The notes: generated from the sequence alone by a model not told the origin. A stretch of DNA of 64,000 nt from Morchella semilibera (GCA_009192285.1 WBVU01000010.1:1672111-1736110); one strand, 5' to 3'; positions 36,971 to 48,349 are shown, numbered from the stretch's first letter. A program made the numbers and translations.

Positions 36971-37451
36971 CGGTGATGATAATGTACGTTGGGTGGTTTG
37001 GTGATGATGATTGGGTGATGGTGGAGAAGAGGAGGAATGTGGAGATGGGAGGATCTTAAACGTAGATTGTGGGCTCTTAGGGCATAAAAACCCTTTACTT
37101 CTTGGCGTCGGCTATGCCTGGAAATTTCTATCTCCACCTCTCTATAGAAACAACAAATCCACCCTTTTCTACACTCTAATCGCTGCGTACCATACATGTA
37201 TACATGTATGTATGCACTTGTAACAGACGTACATGTATCCACAAAAAAATGCCCAACCCCTCTTTGGTATACAAATTGGAAAAAATGCCGTACTCCGAAC
37301 AAGAGACAAAAGAATAAGTGAAACACAACAAGGCTGGGAAAGACATGCTTCTAGGGTTGATAAAAGAGAAAGGAAATGCATATGAATAATAGGAAAAGAT
37401 ATATAAAAAATAAAAAAGAATACGAAATCTTCAGCTTCCAGAAAACCGCCG

Positions 37452-39109
37452 TCAAGCCATTTGGGCGAACTGACTACTATCGTAGTCTTCTTCCTCATCC
37501 TCTTCCTCTTCTTCTCCCCTTTCCGGTAACTGCGATCCGAGTAGTTCATTCTCGTTCGCGCGAATCGGTTCGTCTAATTCGTTATCTGCCGCGATAGCGG
37601 CGTTTGCACCAGCATCAGAAGCTGCAGCATTGTTCTGTATGGTCTCGTCGCCTTCGTCATCCGAGAAAGGTATGAAAGCATCGTCGTTATCAAGAAGGTC
37701 TTTATCCTTCGTTTTCCTGAAGCGGACCTTACTAGGCGGTTTGCTAGGCAATAGGACGATGATATCAAGACCCAGATTCTTATATTCGGGTCTAAGCCCA
37801 ATAAGTCTAACTTTATCCATGCAAGCTATTCTATTGTATACCAATGGGTCGTGACGCGCCATATGTGAGTATCTGCTGCATGTTAGACGCGTTCAAAACC
37901 GTCGCATTAAAAAATGAGATTGGTGAAATAGCTTACACCAAAGAATAAGTAAACATCGTCCTGAATAGGAGATCTGCATTTGGTTGCTCAATTGTGGTTT
38001 TCCAGTCGACAACAGCACGCGTAGTCCCCATGAGCCGGTAGAAGTTCTCGAAATTGTAATGTGAAGCGTATGCATTACGCAGGTTTTTGCCTGAGAGCTC
38101 CACAACCCATGCATTTTCCTTCTCGATCTTAGCCTGTAAATCATCTACCTGTGCATAATACGAGGAGAACCAATTCTTCCGCCAACTCAGAATTCGCTGG
38201 TACGCATCCCGGTATCCTCTGGAGTTGACGTCAATTCTCTTTGCTGAGGATTTGGTAATAATCTCGATGATCTGTTCATCGTGTATCTGTAGATAGCGAC
38301 AGAAATATATACGCGAAAGAGATATTATAGCGTTCCAAAACTCTCCCCCGTCGCCAAATTCAGCATCAAACCTACTACTATCATATGGGCGCTTAGGGGC
38401 AGTGGTTGCGTAGAGAGCCTTGTCAATTGTAGCCTGTATTTCTTCGTTCGTCATCCCATCGGGAGCCTATACATGTATGTATCACACCATCAGCAAATGA
38501 TACGTGACATGGTCTCGTTATTCGTGAACTCACGCGGATAACATAATCCTTTTCAGCGACGTGCTCTTCCTCATCATCATCATCGGCAATGACGAATGGA
38601 TTCTCATCCACTTGTTGAATTTCTTGCCTTTGCCGAAACTGGACAGGTCTGGAGGCCTGGATGGGCGCGGTTGCAGGCGCAGCGGCTATAATAGCTGGCC
38701 GGACTGTGGGTCTTTGGGGCCGAGAACCACCGCCACCGCCACGCATGCCCGGTGTGACATTATTACGATTTGATACCTGTGTGGCTACTACCTGTACTTG
38801 TGTGGGCTGACTGGACTGATTGGACGCTTGACCCGATGACTGGTTCTGTGTGATTCTCTGGTTTTGTGTTGAGCCTTGTGTCGAGCGTCCAATTGTTTGT
38901 GTCTGCTGTGAATAATCAAATATATTAGGGAAGTTAGGAGAGGGTGGGGCATTTTCAATAATCGAGGCAGGATTAAAAATATTTTGATCAGAACGTCGTG
39001 GGAAATTAGGCGTTGGACTAACGGATTGACGAACTCGTCTAGAGGAAGGGGTTACGCCGGCACCGCCTATTCTCCTCCTCGGGGTTCTTATAGGCCCTGT
39101 GGTTGACAT
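37452..39109 (-). CDS. Transposon accessory protein B, unknown function
   Basis: Minus-strand gene inside the transposon. Exons 39109-38534, 38466-37937 and 37875-37452, giving 509 residues with consistent splice phases. The ATG at 39109 is chosen because the longer frame has no upstream ATG. The N-terminal 190 residues are disordered, Gln/Asn/Ser/Thr/Pro-rich with RTPRRR, a Gly run and an acidic DDDDEEE patch. The middle (about 195-400) looks folded, with Trp/Tyr-rich segments such as GEFWNAIISLSRIYF and RILSWRKNWFSSYYAQ and a helix DLQAKIEKENAW. The C-terminus is strongly acidic (EEEEEDEEEDYD). I recognise no family. CACTA-type elements often carry a second DNA-binding or anti-silencing protein, so a helper role is plausible but inferred. 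Confidence 0.7.
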
Positions 39110-39456
39110 GACTTCGAGCGCTGATGATAATAATGACTTCAAGGGTTGAGTTCATAGAGATACACGTAGTGGATGATGTGAGTGGGGGGGGGTTGATGAT
39201 CGTGAGAATTGACTCGTTGTTTTGGTGCCTCCATACCCTAATTGGGAATGACGGGTGTCGCTTAGTAGTCACGTGAGCCACAAACACGCGACATGACCCT
39301 GCATAGCGCGATCTTGTTGTTACACAGGGTCCATAGAACGATATAGAAGGTAAAGCTTTGTAGTATTTCAAATCACTCTGTTACACGACCTAAAACTTAT
39401 TGTTTACATGAGATATTGTTTCCAGAGACGTTATGAAATCCATCGCTGCCCTCCTG

Positions 39457-40024
39457 TTAATTTTCGTCTTCCTCCTTAACATCCACCTTGATCTCCTCAT
39501 CATTTTCATTTTCATCCTTGATATCCGCACCCCCGTCCTCCGCAGCCCCTTCGCCATTTTCCTGCTCCTCTTTTTTGACCTTACCGACAACCTCCCATAT
39601 GATAGTCGCGTGATAACATTCCTCGTCGTCCCAGACGAAGGGAGAGAGTGAACGTAGAGTACCCTGGATGATATACCCCAAATCAAGGATTTGAATCATA
39701 TATTCAGAGTGGTTGGCTCTAATCCATCCACAACGCAAGTAGCCGTCCTGGACTTCGACTCCCCAGATGGGGTGGCATGGGGTTGAATTGGAGCCCAATG
39801 CCTTAACGAGCCTGTAGACAACTCCAAAAGAGGGAGGGCATTGGTTTTCGATACCACGGTCTCCGCCGACGTCTATATTATAGATGAATTTAATGTGATG
39901 TTAGCAAAATATGTGTATTTAACAAAAAAAAAAAGGGACGTGTAGTGAAGACGGGGAGCTCACATATCATACGAGCCATGCCAAATTCCCTAGCAACATT
40001 GATACCTTCGATGTAGTCGGACAT
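39457..40024 (-). CDS. Transposon accessory protein A, unknown function
   Basis: Small minus-strand gene inside the transposon. Exons 40024-39964 and 39872-39457, giving 158 residues, with a clean GTGAGC donor and TATAG acceptor. The N-terminus reads MSDYIEGINVAREF. The core (about 25-115) has a compact, globular look with several Trp and Cys residues (CHPIWGVEVQDGYLRCGWI, then SPFVWDDEECYHATIIWEV). The tail is highly acidic and Glu/Asp/Lys-rich. No known domain is recognised. It lies between the transposase start and accessory gene B and points away from the transposase, so it may share a promoter region (40025-40567) with it. Confidence 0.6.
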
Positions 40025-40567
40025 GATTTCTAGAAGACAAGTGCGATGAAGCAAAGCGAATCACAGACGATGAATGAGTGATGAGTGATGAACGATGATG
40101 CAGGTAGAACCAATGAGTGATGAATGGTGATGTTCTAAACAGGAAGGTGTGTGGAACAGGAAAGTGGATGTGCGGGGCACATGGTTGAGGCTTGGCTACA
40201 ATGCGAACCATGAATCTCGAAAACATCAGATTCCGAGTGATTGAACATGATTCTATATGTACACACACAACACAACACACAAGCTGCTTACAATCGCCTG
40301 ATAATAGAAATAAAAAACGCATGTAAGAACACAATTCCGATAATAAATCCTTAAAAAAATGGACGTTGTTACATTCTGCTGGGTTCGCCTATTTGTTCAG
40401 AGCTGATGGACTTTCCCTATTTGGTGAAGAGTTTCCTGATTTAGTGAAGGATTTCCCGATTTGGTAAAGATCGAGTGAGGCTCAAGGAGAGCCCATGACA
40501 TGATGAGGCTCAAGGTAGGCTCAACCCATGCTCACCACTGTTGAGAGTTGATCGCACATCACATCCA
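40025..40567. promoter_or_regulatory. Divergent internal promoter of the transposon
   Basis: A 543-base gap between the starts of accessory gene A (-) and the transposase (+). It holds short direct repeats: TGAATGATG/TGAGTGATGA variants at about 40070-40130, and TTTGGTGAAGA/TTTAGTGAAGG-like units at about 40420-40470. It probably drives both genes. No consensus factor site is identified. Confidence 0.45.
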
Positions 40568-43500
40568 ATGAAGCGCCGAGGGACTCTTGCACATCTTCCT
40601 AAACCTAAGCGGGGCTGTAAGTACATGTACCTGGGCGTATTTCACTCGGTATATGGGATTACCACTAACAAATTAATTGCGTGTTATCAGTGCCGGCCAG
40701 ACTTGGTGGGCCTCCGGCGAGGACACCAAGAGCTCATACAACATCGCCAACACACGTACCAACCCCCGAAGGTATACCACCTGAAGAGATCGGGGTATAT
40801 GAAGATCAATCCCAAGATGCCGTGGCTATGGCGGTTGAAGACGATATAGACTCAATTATCTCTCCTATACCAGGGCGCTTGCCATTCCAACAGCTATCTA
40901 CCAACATTATGGGTGTATATTACGGAGATCGGGACGCAGAGGATGGTTCTGGTACAAGTGATGTGGATGGTGACGATGCGGTAGTAGATGAGAACGGAAT
41001 AGTAGAAGAGGGGCAACAAAAGAAAGTGGTCGCAGAGGGTGGGGAGATTTCGGAGGAGATTACGGGGGAGGGTTCGGGGGAGGTGGAGGTGGCGATGGAA
41101 AAAGAGTTGGGCTCTGTTACAACCAACACCGCCCCCACCACCGGACCAGAAGAGGCAGATCCCAAGGCCCATGTCGTTGTAGAGACCATCGCCGACGGCC
41201 CGGCCGACAACGAGAGGATGGGGGCGGTGGATGATTTCCACATTGCAATGATGCTTTTCGTTACTAGCTCGGATATCTCGCGATTGCAATACAAAGCTCT
41301 GACGGAGGTATTGACTCTTGCTACCATCGAAGGCCTTCGTACGCTCGCAAAAAGTATAAAGACCCTCAGAGAGAATACCAGAAAGTCGTTTCCCTTGTCG
41401 CAAATCAAAGCTCGACCTGTCGGCGTGAGTTTAGATATCACTCCACCCAAAACAGAGACCCCTCGGCTGGCATATTATTTTGATGCGTCAGAATACTGCA
41501 AACTATGGCTGAGCGACCCAAAGATTCGCAGCATTCTACACACAGACATGGGCATTATCGTCGACAACCCATCAGAATTATGGCATGGTGATGCATGGAT
41601 GGAAAGCGTTCGTTCGACATCTGGGGTCTTCGCTAGAATTGGGGTCTCACAAGGTGCTGCAACACCCGATAACGTCCTATTGCCATCCGACTGTGTCAAA
41701 TACGAAGACCAAACAGGAAACATTGTTTACGGCCGGGTAAAAGCGATAGGAATCGATAGAAGAAGGACGCCACAAGGGACTTATCCCACAAATCGGTCAT
41801 ATTCAGCGATTGTGAATCGTCTAATACCAGTGAACCAAGTACCAGTTGATTTCCATCGCTCTTCAATAAACGATACTTACCCGTCCTACCCATCAACACT
41901 ACCAGAGTTGGTCCTTTTCGAGAACAGGGATATCATCCCGTGCTCTAGTATAATATCCAAAGAATGGGTCTACTTTACGGATTACGAGTCACCGGAAAGC
42001 CTCAAAGACAGTTTACTACCACACCCACCCACATTCTGTGTGCGTGAAATCGTGTATTTGATATGGAATAGGCCCTGCATTCGGCCGGTGCATAAAAGGC
42101 ACAGGGTAGCAGCAGAAAATGAACTCATCCATCTCACGAGGAAATATGTTCTAGAGAACTTTGTCGAAAAAGAAGGTGCAGTGCGCCGCCGTCACGTATC
42201 GGTTCCGTTTTCTATCTTCCTAGATGGTTTCGGTCTGTATCGAAATGCGTACCACAGTCTGAAGGGCATGTACATCACCCCTGCTGGGCTGGATTCCGAC
42301 TCACGGTCTCAGATGGCGAATATGTTCGTTCTGATGCTGGGGCCGTTTGGGTCAAACGAATTGGAAATGGCGGCTTGTTTGACGAAAGATAGCGATTTAA
42401 CCGGGCGTGGTTTTGATGCCGAGCTACAAAACGGTGATGCAGTCTTTATTACAGCTTTCCCGCTTCTATTTACCGGAGATCTACCACAGCAGAACCAAAA
42501 CTCTGGAAATAAGACTCATAACGCAGAATACGGCTGTAGGTATTGCTTCGTGCATGATAGCGCCCGTGGAGACTTGATGCAGGATATTCACGAAAATGGG
42601 AGATACCAGGCGCCGAGTAGGTTACTCTACGAGACAGCGATGAAGATACTTACCAAAAGCGGGCGATCAGCGGCGTTGCAGAAGGTTGGATTAACAGCCG
42701 AAGGACCGTACTTCACTAGATGCTACCCAATGTTGGACCCCCAACGATCTAATCCCAATGACCCAATGCACGCCGAACTCCGCCTATGTAAATACTTCTC
42801 CGAGGCTTTGATAGAAGGCATGCTATCACCATCTGGGATCCTAGCCTACCGCGAGGCATGGAACGATGTCGATGTCCCTTATGGTTGGGGACAACCCCAA
42901 AATCCGGTGAGCCACAAAGGCTCGATGGTCTTCAGCGAGCACGGTCGTATGGCTATCATGAATCCGTTTGTACTGATGCATCTCTTCACAAACGAGAGCT
43001 CTAAACACCACACACACACCTCCGAGAAGCCATATCTGAAGGCCGGTATTGAAGCGAGAGTTAAATCAACATTTGCTGAGATTCATGGTTTCGGCAGTGA
43101 TACCCTGTACCAAAGCGCTAGATTCTACATCGTTAAGACTTCTTATACACTTGCGAGGACTGTGCATCTAACATTGAAGAAAACATTAACACAAGAAGAG
43201 CAAAAAGAAATGTATGCCGCCGTTTATCAAGTGAGCCCCCCCTTATCTCAAACGGCTTGAAGAGCCAAGGACTGACTCCATACATGTATGCACGTAGATG
43301 CGTATGCTACTCCGACAGTTCTTCAAGTCTACAGGTGGAGGGAAGGGCAGCTTTCAGAAGTATGCAGACGTCCCTAACATACACCTCGGACTCCATTATG
43401 CTCAAGACGTTATGAATTTTGCTACTACATTCAACGCGACGACGGCAATGGGAGAACAGAAGCATAAAGTTTTTAAACAGCACGCTGGGCATACGAATTC

Positions 43501-44218
43501 CCACGAAACAAATTTGCAGTTACTCAAGCTGATCAACACAACCCAAACGATACGATTACTCTTAGACGACACCTTTCCTAATCTCACGATCTCAAAACAG
43601 GTTCAGGATGTTGTCGCGAAATGCCCAACGCTAAGGTTTCGCTTCCTGGGCCGTGCATTAGCGGAAGAAGCCACTCGAGATGATAGTACTGCCTTTTGCA
43701 TAGGTATCGACGTATCTCACTCCCTCCTACTATCGGCGAGAGCGGGTCGGCCGCTCACACTAAAGAGTATATCAAACCAAGACAAAGAGAGTCATCTCCG
43801 AGAACTAAAAGAACTCTACAAGATTGAGCACGGGGTTGATATTGATAATTTGAGGATGCGGCTTCACTATTGGCACTATTTTACAGGGAAACCACATGCG
43901 AGCGCCCGGGTCGATGGACAGCATGATTTTAGAGTGGTAATTGGAGGTTTTGTACGGTTGCGTGGTGACTCGGCGTTCTATCGCGTTGATGCCATAATTA
44001 CTCTGACGATAGGGTCTCTAAAGAGATCATACTTTGTTTTGATGTTGCTACAACGTGACGAGGCAGAAGAAGTTGAGGCTGCCCCGTTCCCCGTGCTTAA
44101 ATTGACCACAAAGTCAACAATTATCGGTATTAGAGCGCTGGACCCTGTAATTCTGCACTTTGTCAAGAAAGATGACGCTTCCTGGTGGTATAATCCTTTT
44201 GTTCCGCACTTCATATAG
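40568..44218 (+). CDS. Transposase, CACTA/Plavaka-like
   Basis: Catalytic protein of the element. Exons 40568-40616, 40691-43230 and 43298-44218, giving 1,169 residues. Both introns have good donors, a CTAAC or CTGAC branch site and acceptors, and each contains a TACATGTA. The N-terminal 190 residues are acidic and disordered. The core shows the RNase-H-like layout of CACTA-type transposases: FSIFLDGFGLYRN (Asp528), then SLKGMYIT and LMLGPFGS, then TGDLPQQN (Asp613) followed by a Cys pair, CRYC (632-635). A His/Cys-rich middle and the MNFATTFNATTAMGEQKHK segment follow in exon 3. The third catalytic acidic residue cannot be fixed by eye. No stop interrupts the frame, so it looks functional. 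Family: EnSpm/CACTA-like, possibly the fungal Plavaka group; superfamily confidence is moderate. Confidence 0.8.
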
Positions 44219-44752
44219 TAAAGTCACAGAGAATGTAAAATACATGTAGATTCAATTAAAAAACAATACTACATGTACACGTACATTGTTTGGATATATT
44301 TTTTTGCTCTCAAAATCTACATGTAAAACCGCGATATAAATGCGGTAACGATACAGTATTACTATAGGCTTATTATTGTATTTGAAATATAATGCTGTTT
44401 TAGAAAAGCCGTATGCGAGCAGGGGTTTTAGACATGCGTCTGAACAAGAGACTAGCAATATTACGGTGACAGTACCGCATGCCAAGAAATGCTAAAGAGA
44501 TACCGCTCGCCTAATGCACTTTCAAAAAAGCCGTAAGGATACGGCAGGGATACCGCTCCCTGCAGACTACGGCTTGTGTGACTAATAGCGCTTTTTAACA
44601 AATGCCGTACTAGCTTGGGACTAATGAACCGACGCATGTTTCTTAATCTACCTTTTTATAAAGACGGCTTTTTTCTAATAACCATAGTTTTACTGTCATG
44701 ATTAGAATACAACATTCATGCGGCACCGATCACACCCCGATTTCCGGTATTG
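44219..44752. other. Right subterminal region of the transposon
   Basis: Non-coding. Between 44390 and 44690 it carries about ten GCCGT/ACGGC and TACCGC motifs, matching the left subterminal zone. Three TACATGTA copies lie at 44241, 44270 and 44318. The terminal inverted repeat ends at 44752. Confidence 0.55.
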
Positions 44753-45304
44753 TACATGTAGTTGAGGGTTCAGTAAGTGGCCATGGTTTAGAGGAACACC
44801 GGGGGTATGGGTGTCATAATACTGGTTATGTTAACTACATGTATACATGTATGTATTTAGCTATTTTTTTGAACCAGTACATGTAGTTAAACTATACGGC
44901 GATTAGTTTTTAATATCCTGGAGGATTGGGGAATTCTAATGTGTTTGCTATATCATACAATGAATGCTTTTTGTCGTAATAATGACTAATTGTTTTTGCT
45001 ACGCACATTGCATGTACTATTACTAGCCTTTGAGATGATTTAACCACACAAATTCCAAGCGGGGCTCAATAACCTTAACCGAGTGAGATCACATGAACTT
45101 CAAACCGCCAAATAAAATATCTTGGCTCTATGCGTATTATACCACGAAGACTCGTGCACAGCAAATACAGATGGACACAGGACGAGGCCTTGAAACTGTC
45201 TATGAGCACAAAAGTGAGCAGAGGCTGGTACCCCCTGAAGCCCGGCATGTGTATTTGTGTATTTTTTTTTCCAATGCCTTTGCTAAAATAGGTTAAAACC
45301 AGTT

Positions 45305-45387
45305 ACTTCGTTAGCTCAGTGTGGCTTTTAAGAAATTTATCCCTGAAGAACACCTCAATGTCGCGGGTTCGACCCCCGCACGAAGCT
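45305..45387 (+). pseudogene. tRNA-Lys(UUU)-like sequence lacking half its D arm
   Basis: The T arm (45363-45379, GCGGG/CCCGC around TTCGACC) is perfect and includes a B-box. The acceptor arms ACTTCGT (45305-45311) and ACGAAGC (45380-45386) pair except at the first position. An A-box-like TAGCTCAGT follows the 5' acceptor. TGTGG and CCTCA can form the anticodon stem with one mismatch around CTTTTAA, giving a UUU (Lys) anticodon with an intron of about 21 bases. The 3' half of the D stem (expected GAGC) is missing, so this is probably a truncated, non-functional gene. A short T-run follows. Confidence 0.55.
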
Positions 45388-45758
45388 CTCATTTTTGTCA
45401 ACAAGGCCGAGTGTTGGATCTAATGTTATACATATGTGCTGTCAAACTCCAGCTACTAGATATGGTTACGTTATTGAACTGGTTGAAAATTTTCACACAG
45501 CCACTAGAGATCACTATCAGTCGCAAAGAGATAGATAAATCTCCATTGGAATTCATTGAATCTAAATAGGCCTTTTTACTACATTACTACATCTAGTGTC
45601 CCTACTGCGCATGTGGGATGTACATGTACATGTAGTTACTTTATCACGCATGCGGGAGTTTAAAAAAGTGGAAAAAGATGAAAAATGATTTATATTTCGT
45701 GTTGAGGGGCATCGGGCATTTTGCAAGGTGAAATACGTAAAGCAGTAAATCTAAGATT

Positions 45759-46073
45759 TTATAGGTAATTTCGGGTACAAGAGTGCTCACTTATCTTGTA
45801 CCATTCCTGCAAATAATCCTTCTTGTCAATTAAACCCCATACTGTTTCCGGAGTGGTTGAGATCTTTATAGCGAAAGTTGTAATGTCTTCACTTAATTCC
45901 GGTCCTCCGGCCGCTGCATACACCCAGCCGCCCTTGCCATCTTCCGCTTCCAAAAAAAATAACTGATGCTTCCCCCCAGATTGACTGCTGGTTTGGGGAC
46001 GTTTAAGAAGGGATGGTTCTCGTGAAATTGATTGATACTTCATACATGCGTAGGGTTCTTGTGAAAGATACAT
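45759..46073 (-). CDS. Orphan reading frame, possibly a gene fragment
   Basis: A 104-codon frame starting with ATG at 46073. Unlike most frames in this region its composition is balanced and protein-like (LFFLEAEDGKGGWVYAAAG, then ISTTPETVWGLIDKKDYLQ). A GTGAGC donor near its 3' end could extend it into another exon, but I could not build a convincing continuation. No family recognised. It may be a remnant of a captured or decayed gene. Confidence 0.25.
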   Translation of the reverse strand: MYLSQEPYACMKYQSISREPSLLKRPQTSSQSGGKHQLFFLEAEDGKGGWVYAAAGGPELSEDITTFAIKISTTPETVWGLIDKKDYLQEWYKISEHSCTRNYL

Positions 46074-48116
46074 ATATACATATATATATCAATAAGTAAT
46101 TGGGGGCGTTGTCGAAGGGCGATTCGCTCGCCGGGGCCGACTCTATCTGTCATCACTTCACCAATTAGGTCATTGTAGGGTGAAGGCTCATGTACCATAG
46201 AGTTCAGCTAGGACATTGCCTATGTAGTTTTCATTTGCGACCATCCTTTCGACCCGTAAAGCCTCATGAGCCCACCGTATGAAAACATGTTTTCACACTT
46301 AACCCAGCGCTGATAGTACCTGGTACCAATGGCTCCTCGGAGAGCATTAGAAGGAAAAAGACCTTACGAAAGGGTTAAGATTTCCTTCCGCGTCGTACCC
46401 TGGAAGGGGGGAGGGATTGTAGAAAACTAATATATTTTCAGCTGTGAAAGGGTCAACTATGTGAATCTTCCTCCTCTTTGAAGGCTCCATCTCCCGCATA
46501 GCTTTCGCCGGCTTGTTCCTTCCTTTTTGCTCATATATAACGCACTATCCTCTTCCTCCTCATTGTTTTCACCTTCTTCGCCACCCTCTTCTATAGTAGC
46601 ACAATTTTGACCACTTCTGCTTCTGCATGTATCTCCTCATTACCACCATTTGCTTTGATACCCCTTCATCTTTAAGCCCAAACTCTCCATTCAGCATCTC
46701 ATCCTTCTCCCCGCAAGAGTTTCTGGCCCAGAGGCCGATTTCAACCCCCCGATATCGTTAGTGTCATTCGGTACGTTTACGTACTCATAGGGTCTTGCCA
46801 TCTCTATCCGCTGACATAGATACCACTATACTAGCTCTGGATACCCTGAAGATACTAAATTACCTCCCCGGAGCGTTCCGGCTATGTAGGTCTTTTATAA
46901 ATTCGAGTCGAATGTTTCTTGTTCTTGAGAATTATTGTCGAGAGTAAATTGGGCATCAGGGACTACAGAGAGTTCTCTTTGTTGTGATTGTCAGGTTCGG
47001 GGCGCACCGCTTGGAATTTCCAATGGGCAGATCTCTGACACTCGTAAAACCTACCCAAACAATAAAGGGTTGATTTTGGGGCCGACCTATACACTCCGTA
47101 GACGACTTGTCATGAAGAGCTGGTGGTAGGCCTGGGGTAGTTGGAGGTGAGTTGGTTTTTCCCAACGCGCGTTCTCAGCTCGATTTTCGATTTCGGGGTA
47201 ATCATCGAAAATGAGGGTACCGCAAATATCCTCCGAGCCACTTTCTCGTTTATTTTTAACATAAGCTGCTGTAGTGTTCTTTTCCAAGTTAGTAGTAGCT
47301 TCCGAAATTCCTTCATCACCAATATCGCCGAATTCCCTACTCTAGGCGTTGTTTTTTGGATAAGTATATGAGCTCTGGTCTATATCTAACATAGGATATA
47401 GCTTGCGTAACCCAGTATCGGACTCATATTCCGAAGATACATCCGGGATTTTTAGGCTCTGCTTTGGGCAGAAGCATTAAGGTGGGGTCAGGTTTTGGAA
47501 CTTGATCTTAGCTTTCAAGCTACCACATCCAAGTGTTGACTGTCTGAGGCCTGAACCTAAAACTTTCCATCCGCTGCTTTTGCTCCTTGATGTCTTGAAA
47601 AGCCGGATTCAAGTTCTTTTAAATTTTGAATCAGCAGGGAATTATTGGATCTATTTTCATAGACTAGCTATATTTGAGATTTGGGAGAGGCGGCTAGATT
47701 TCTTGGTAAACTTGTCCTATAGCTACTGCAATCTTGTTCTGCCGAAAGATTGGAGACATGAATGGATATTTTTAGCATGAGAGGCCCCGAATCTTTAAAT
47801 TACGAGCCTTCAGTAGTGCTCTTGAGATATTTGTAAGAATAGATAGATTCCAGGCCCGAATTGGCTTGTATATGTGACCCGGTATGGCATTTCCTTCGTC
47901 CTCGTCCCTGCTAAAAAAGGAAAAAAAAAAACACCAGCAGGAACCCCAGCTATGGTCACAAATCTACAAAACCTTGATTGTTACCCCATTCTTCATGGCT
48001 GGAAACGATATTTTTCGACGGGGAATAATAGGAACTTGCATTCCTAGTTCAAGGGCCGGTGGTAGGTGACATTATGGGGTCGTGTGGGGGTGAAGTAAAT
48101 AAACCAGGAAGGACTA

Positions 48117-48287
48117 CAGTATAAAAAAATGGGGTGAAATCACTACCATAGGACTACGGAATTTAGTGACGAATACCAGGTTAAACCGGCATTAGAGGAA
48201 GTGCGCTGTACAAATACCGTATTCTTACCGCATTGCTAGCGTATCAACGGGAATACCGTAGTGATCCCACCTCTCTTTTTGGCACTG
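48117..48287. mobile_element. 171-bp non-autonomous element (MITE) related to the large transposon
   Basis: The left end CAGTATAAAAAAATGGGGTG matches the left end of the 35531-44752 element at 21 of 31 ungapped positions, including a 12-base identical block. Its own two ends are inverted repeats, 22 of the first 30 positions matching ungapped. Inside are several ATACCGTA/TTACCGC motifs like the subterminal motifs of the large element. It has no coding capacity. The left flank is TA; the right flank is CA, so the expected TA duplication is imperfect. Confidence 0.65.
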
Positions 48288-48349
48288 CATGTGTTCACGA
48301 CCCTTACTGGACTTCATCAGTACAAATTCGCCCTGAGTATACCCCTTAG

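Larger units (their letters stand above)
35531..44752 (+). mobile_element. CACTA-like DNA transposon, about 9.2 kb, apparently complete
   Basis: A cut-and-paste DNA transposon. The left end reads CAATTCGGAAAAATGGGGTG. The right end, reverse-complemented, reads CAATACCGGAAATCGGGGTG. The two ends match at 19 of 24 ungapped positions, including a shared GGGGTGTGAT. Both ends are flanked by TA (35529-35530 and 44753-44754), so a TA target duplication is likely. Both subterminal zones (about 35560-35960 and 44390-44690) carry many short GCCGT/ACGGC and TACCG motifs, as CACTA-type elements do. Inside are a long transposase-like gene (+), two minus-strand accessory genes and an array of tiny exons. 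The transposase frame is open throughout, so the copy may be young and possibly still active. Superfamily assignment rests on the transposase's LDG...GD...CxxC layout and is moderate. Confidence 0.72.

Noticed and set aside
36883-37326. 147-codon minus-strand frame beside the exon array
   Set aside because: It has His/Phe-rich chance composition and conflicts with the better-supported splice array.
48137-48270. Literal CACTAC...GTAGTG ends inside the small element as its true termini
   Set aside because: The similarity to the large transposon and the inverted repeat both extend further out, to CAGT...ACTG, so the inner CACTAC is subterminal.
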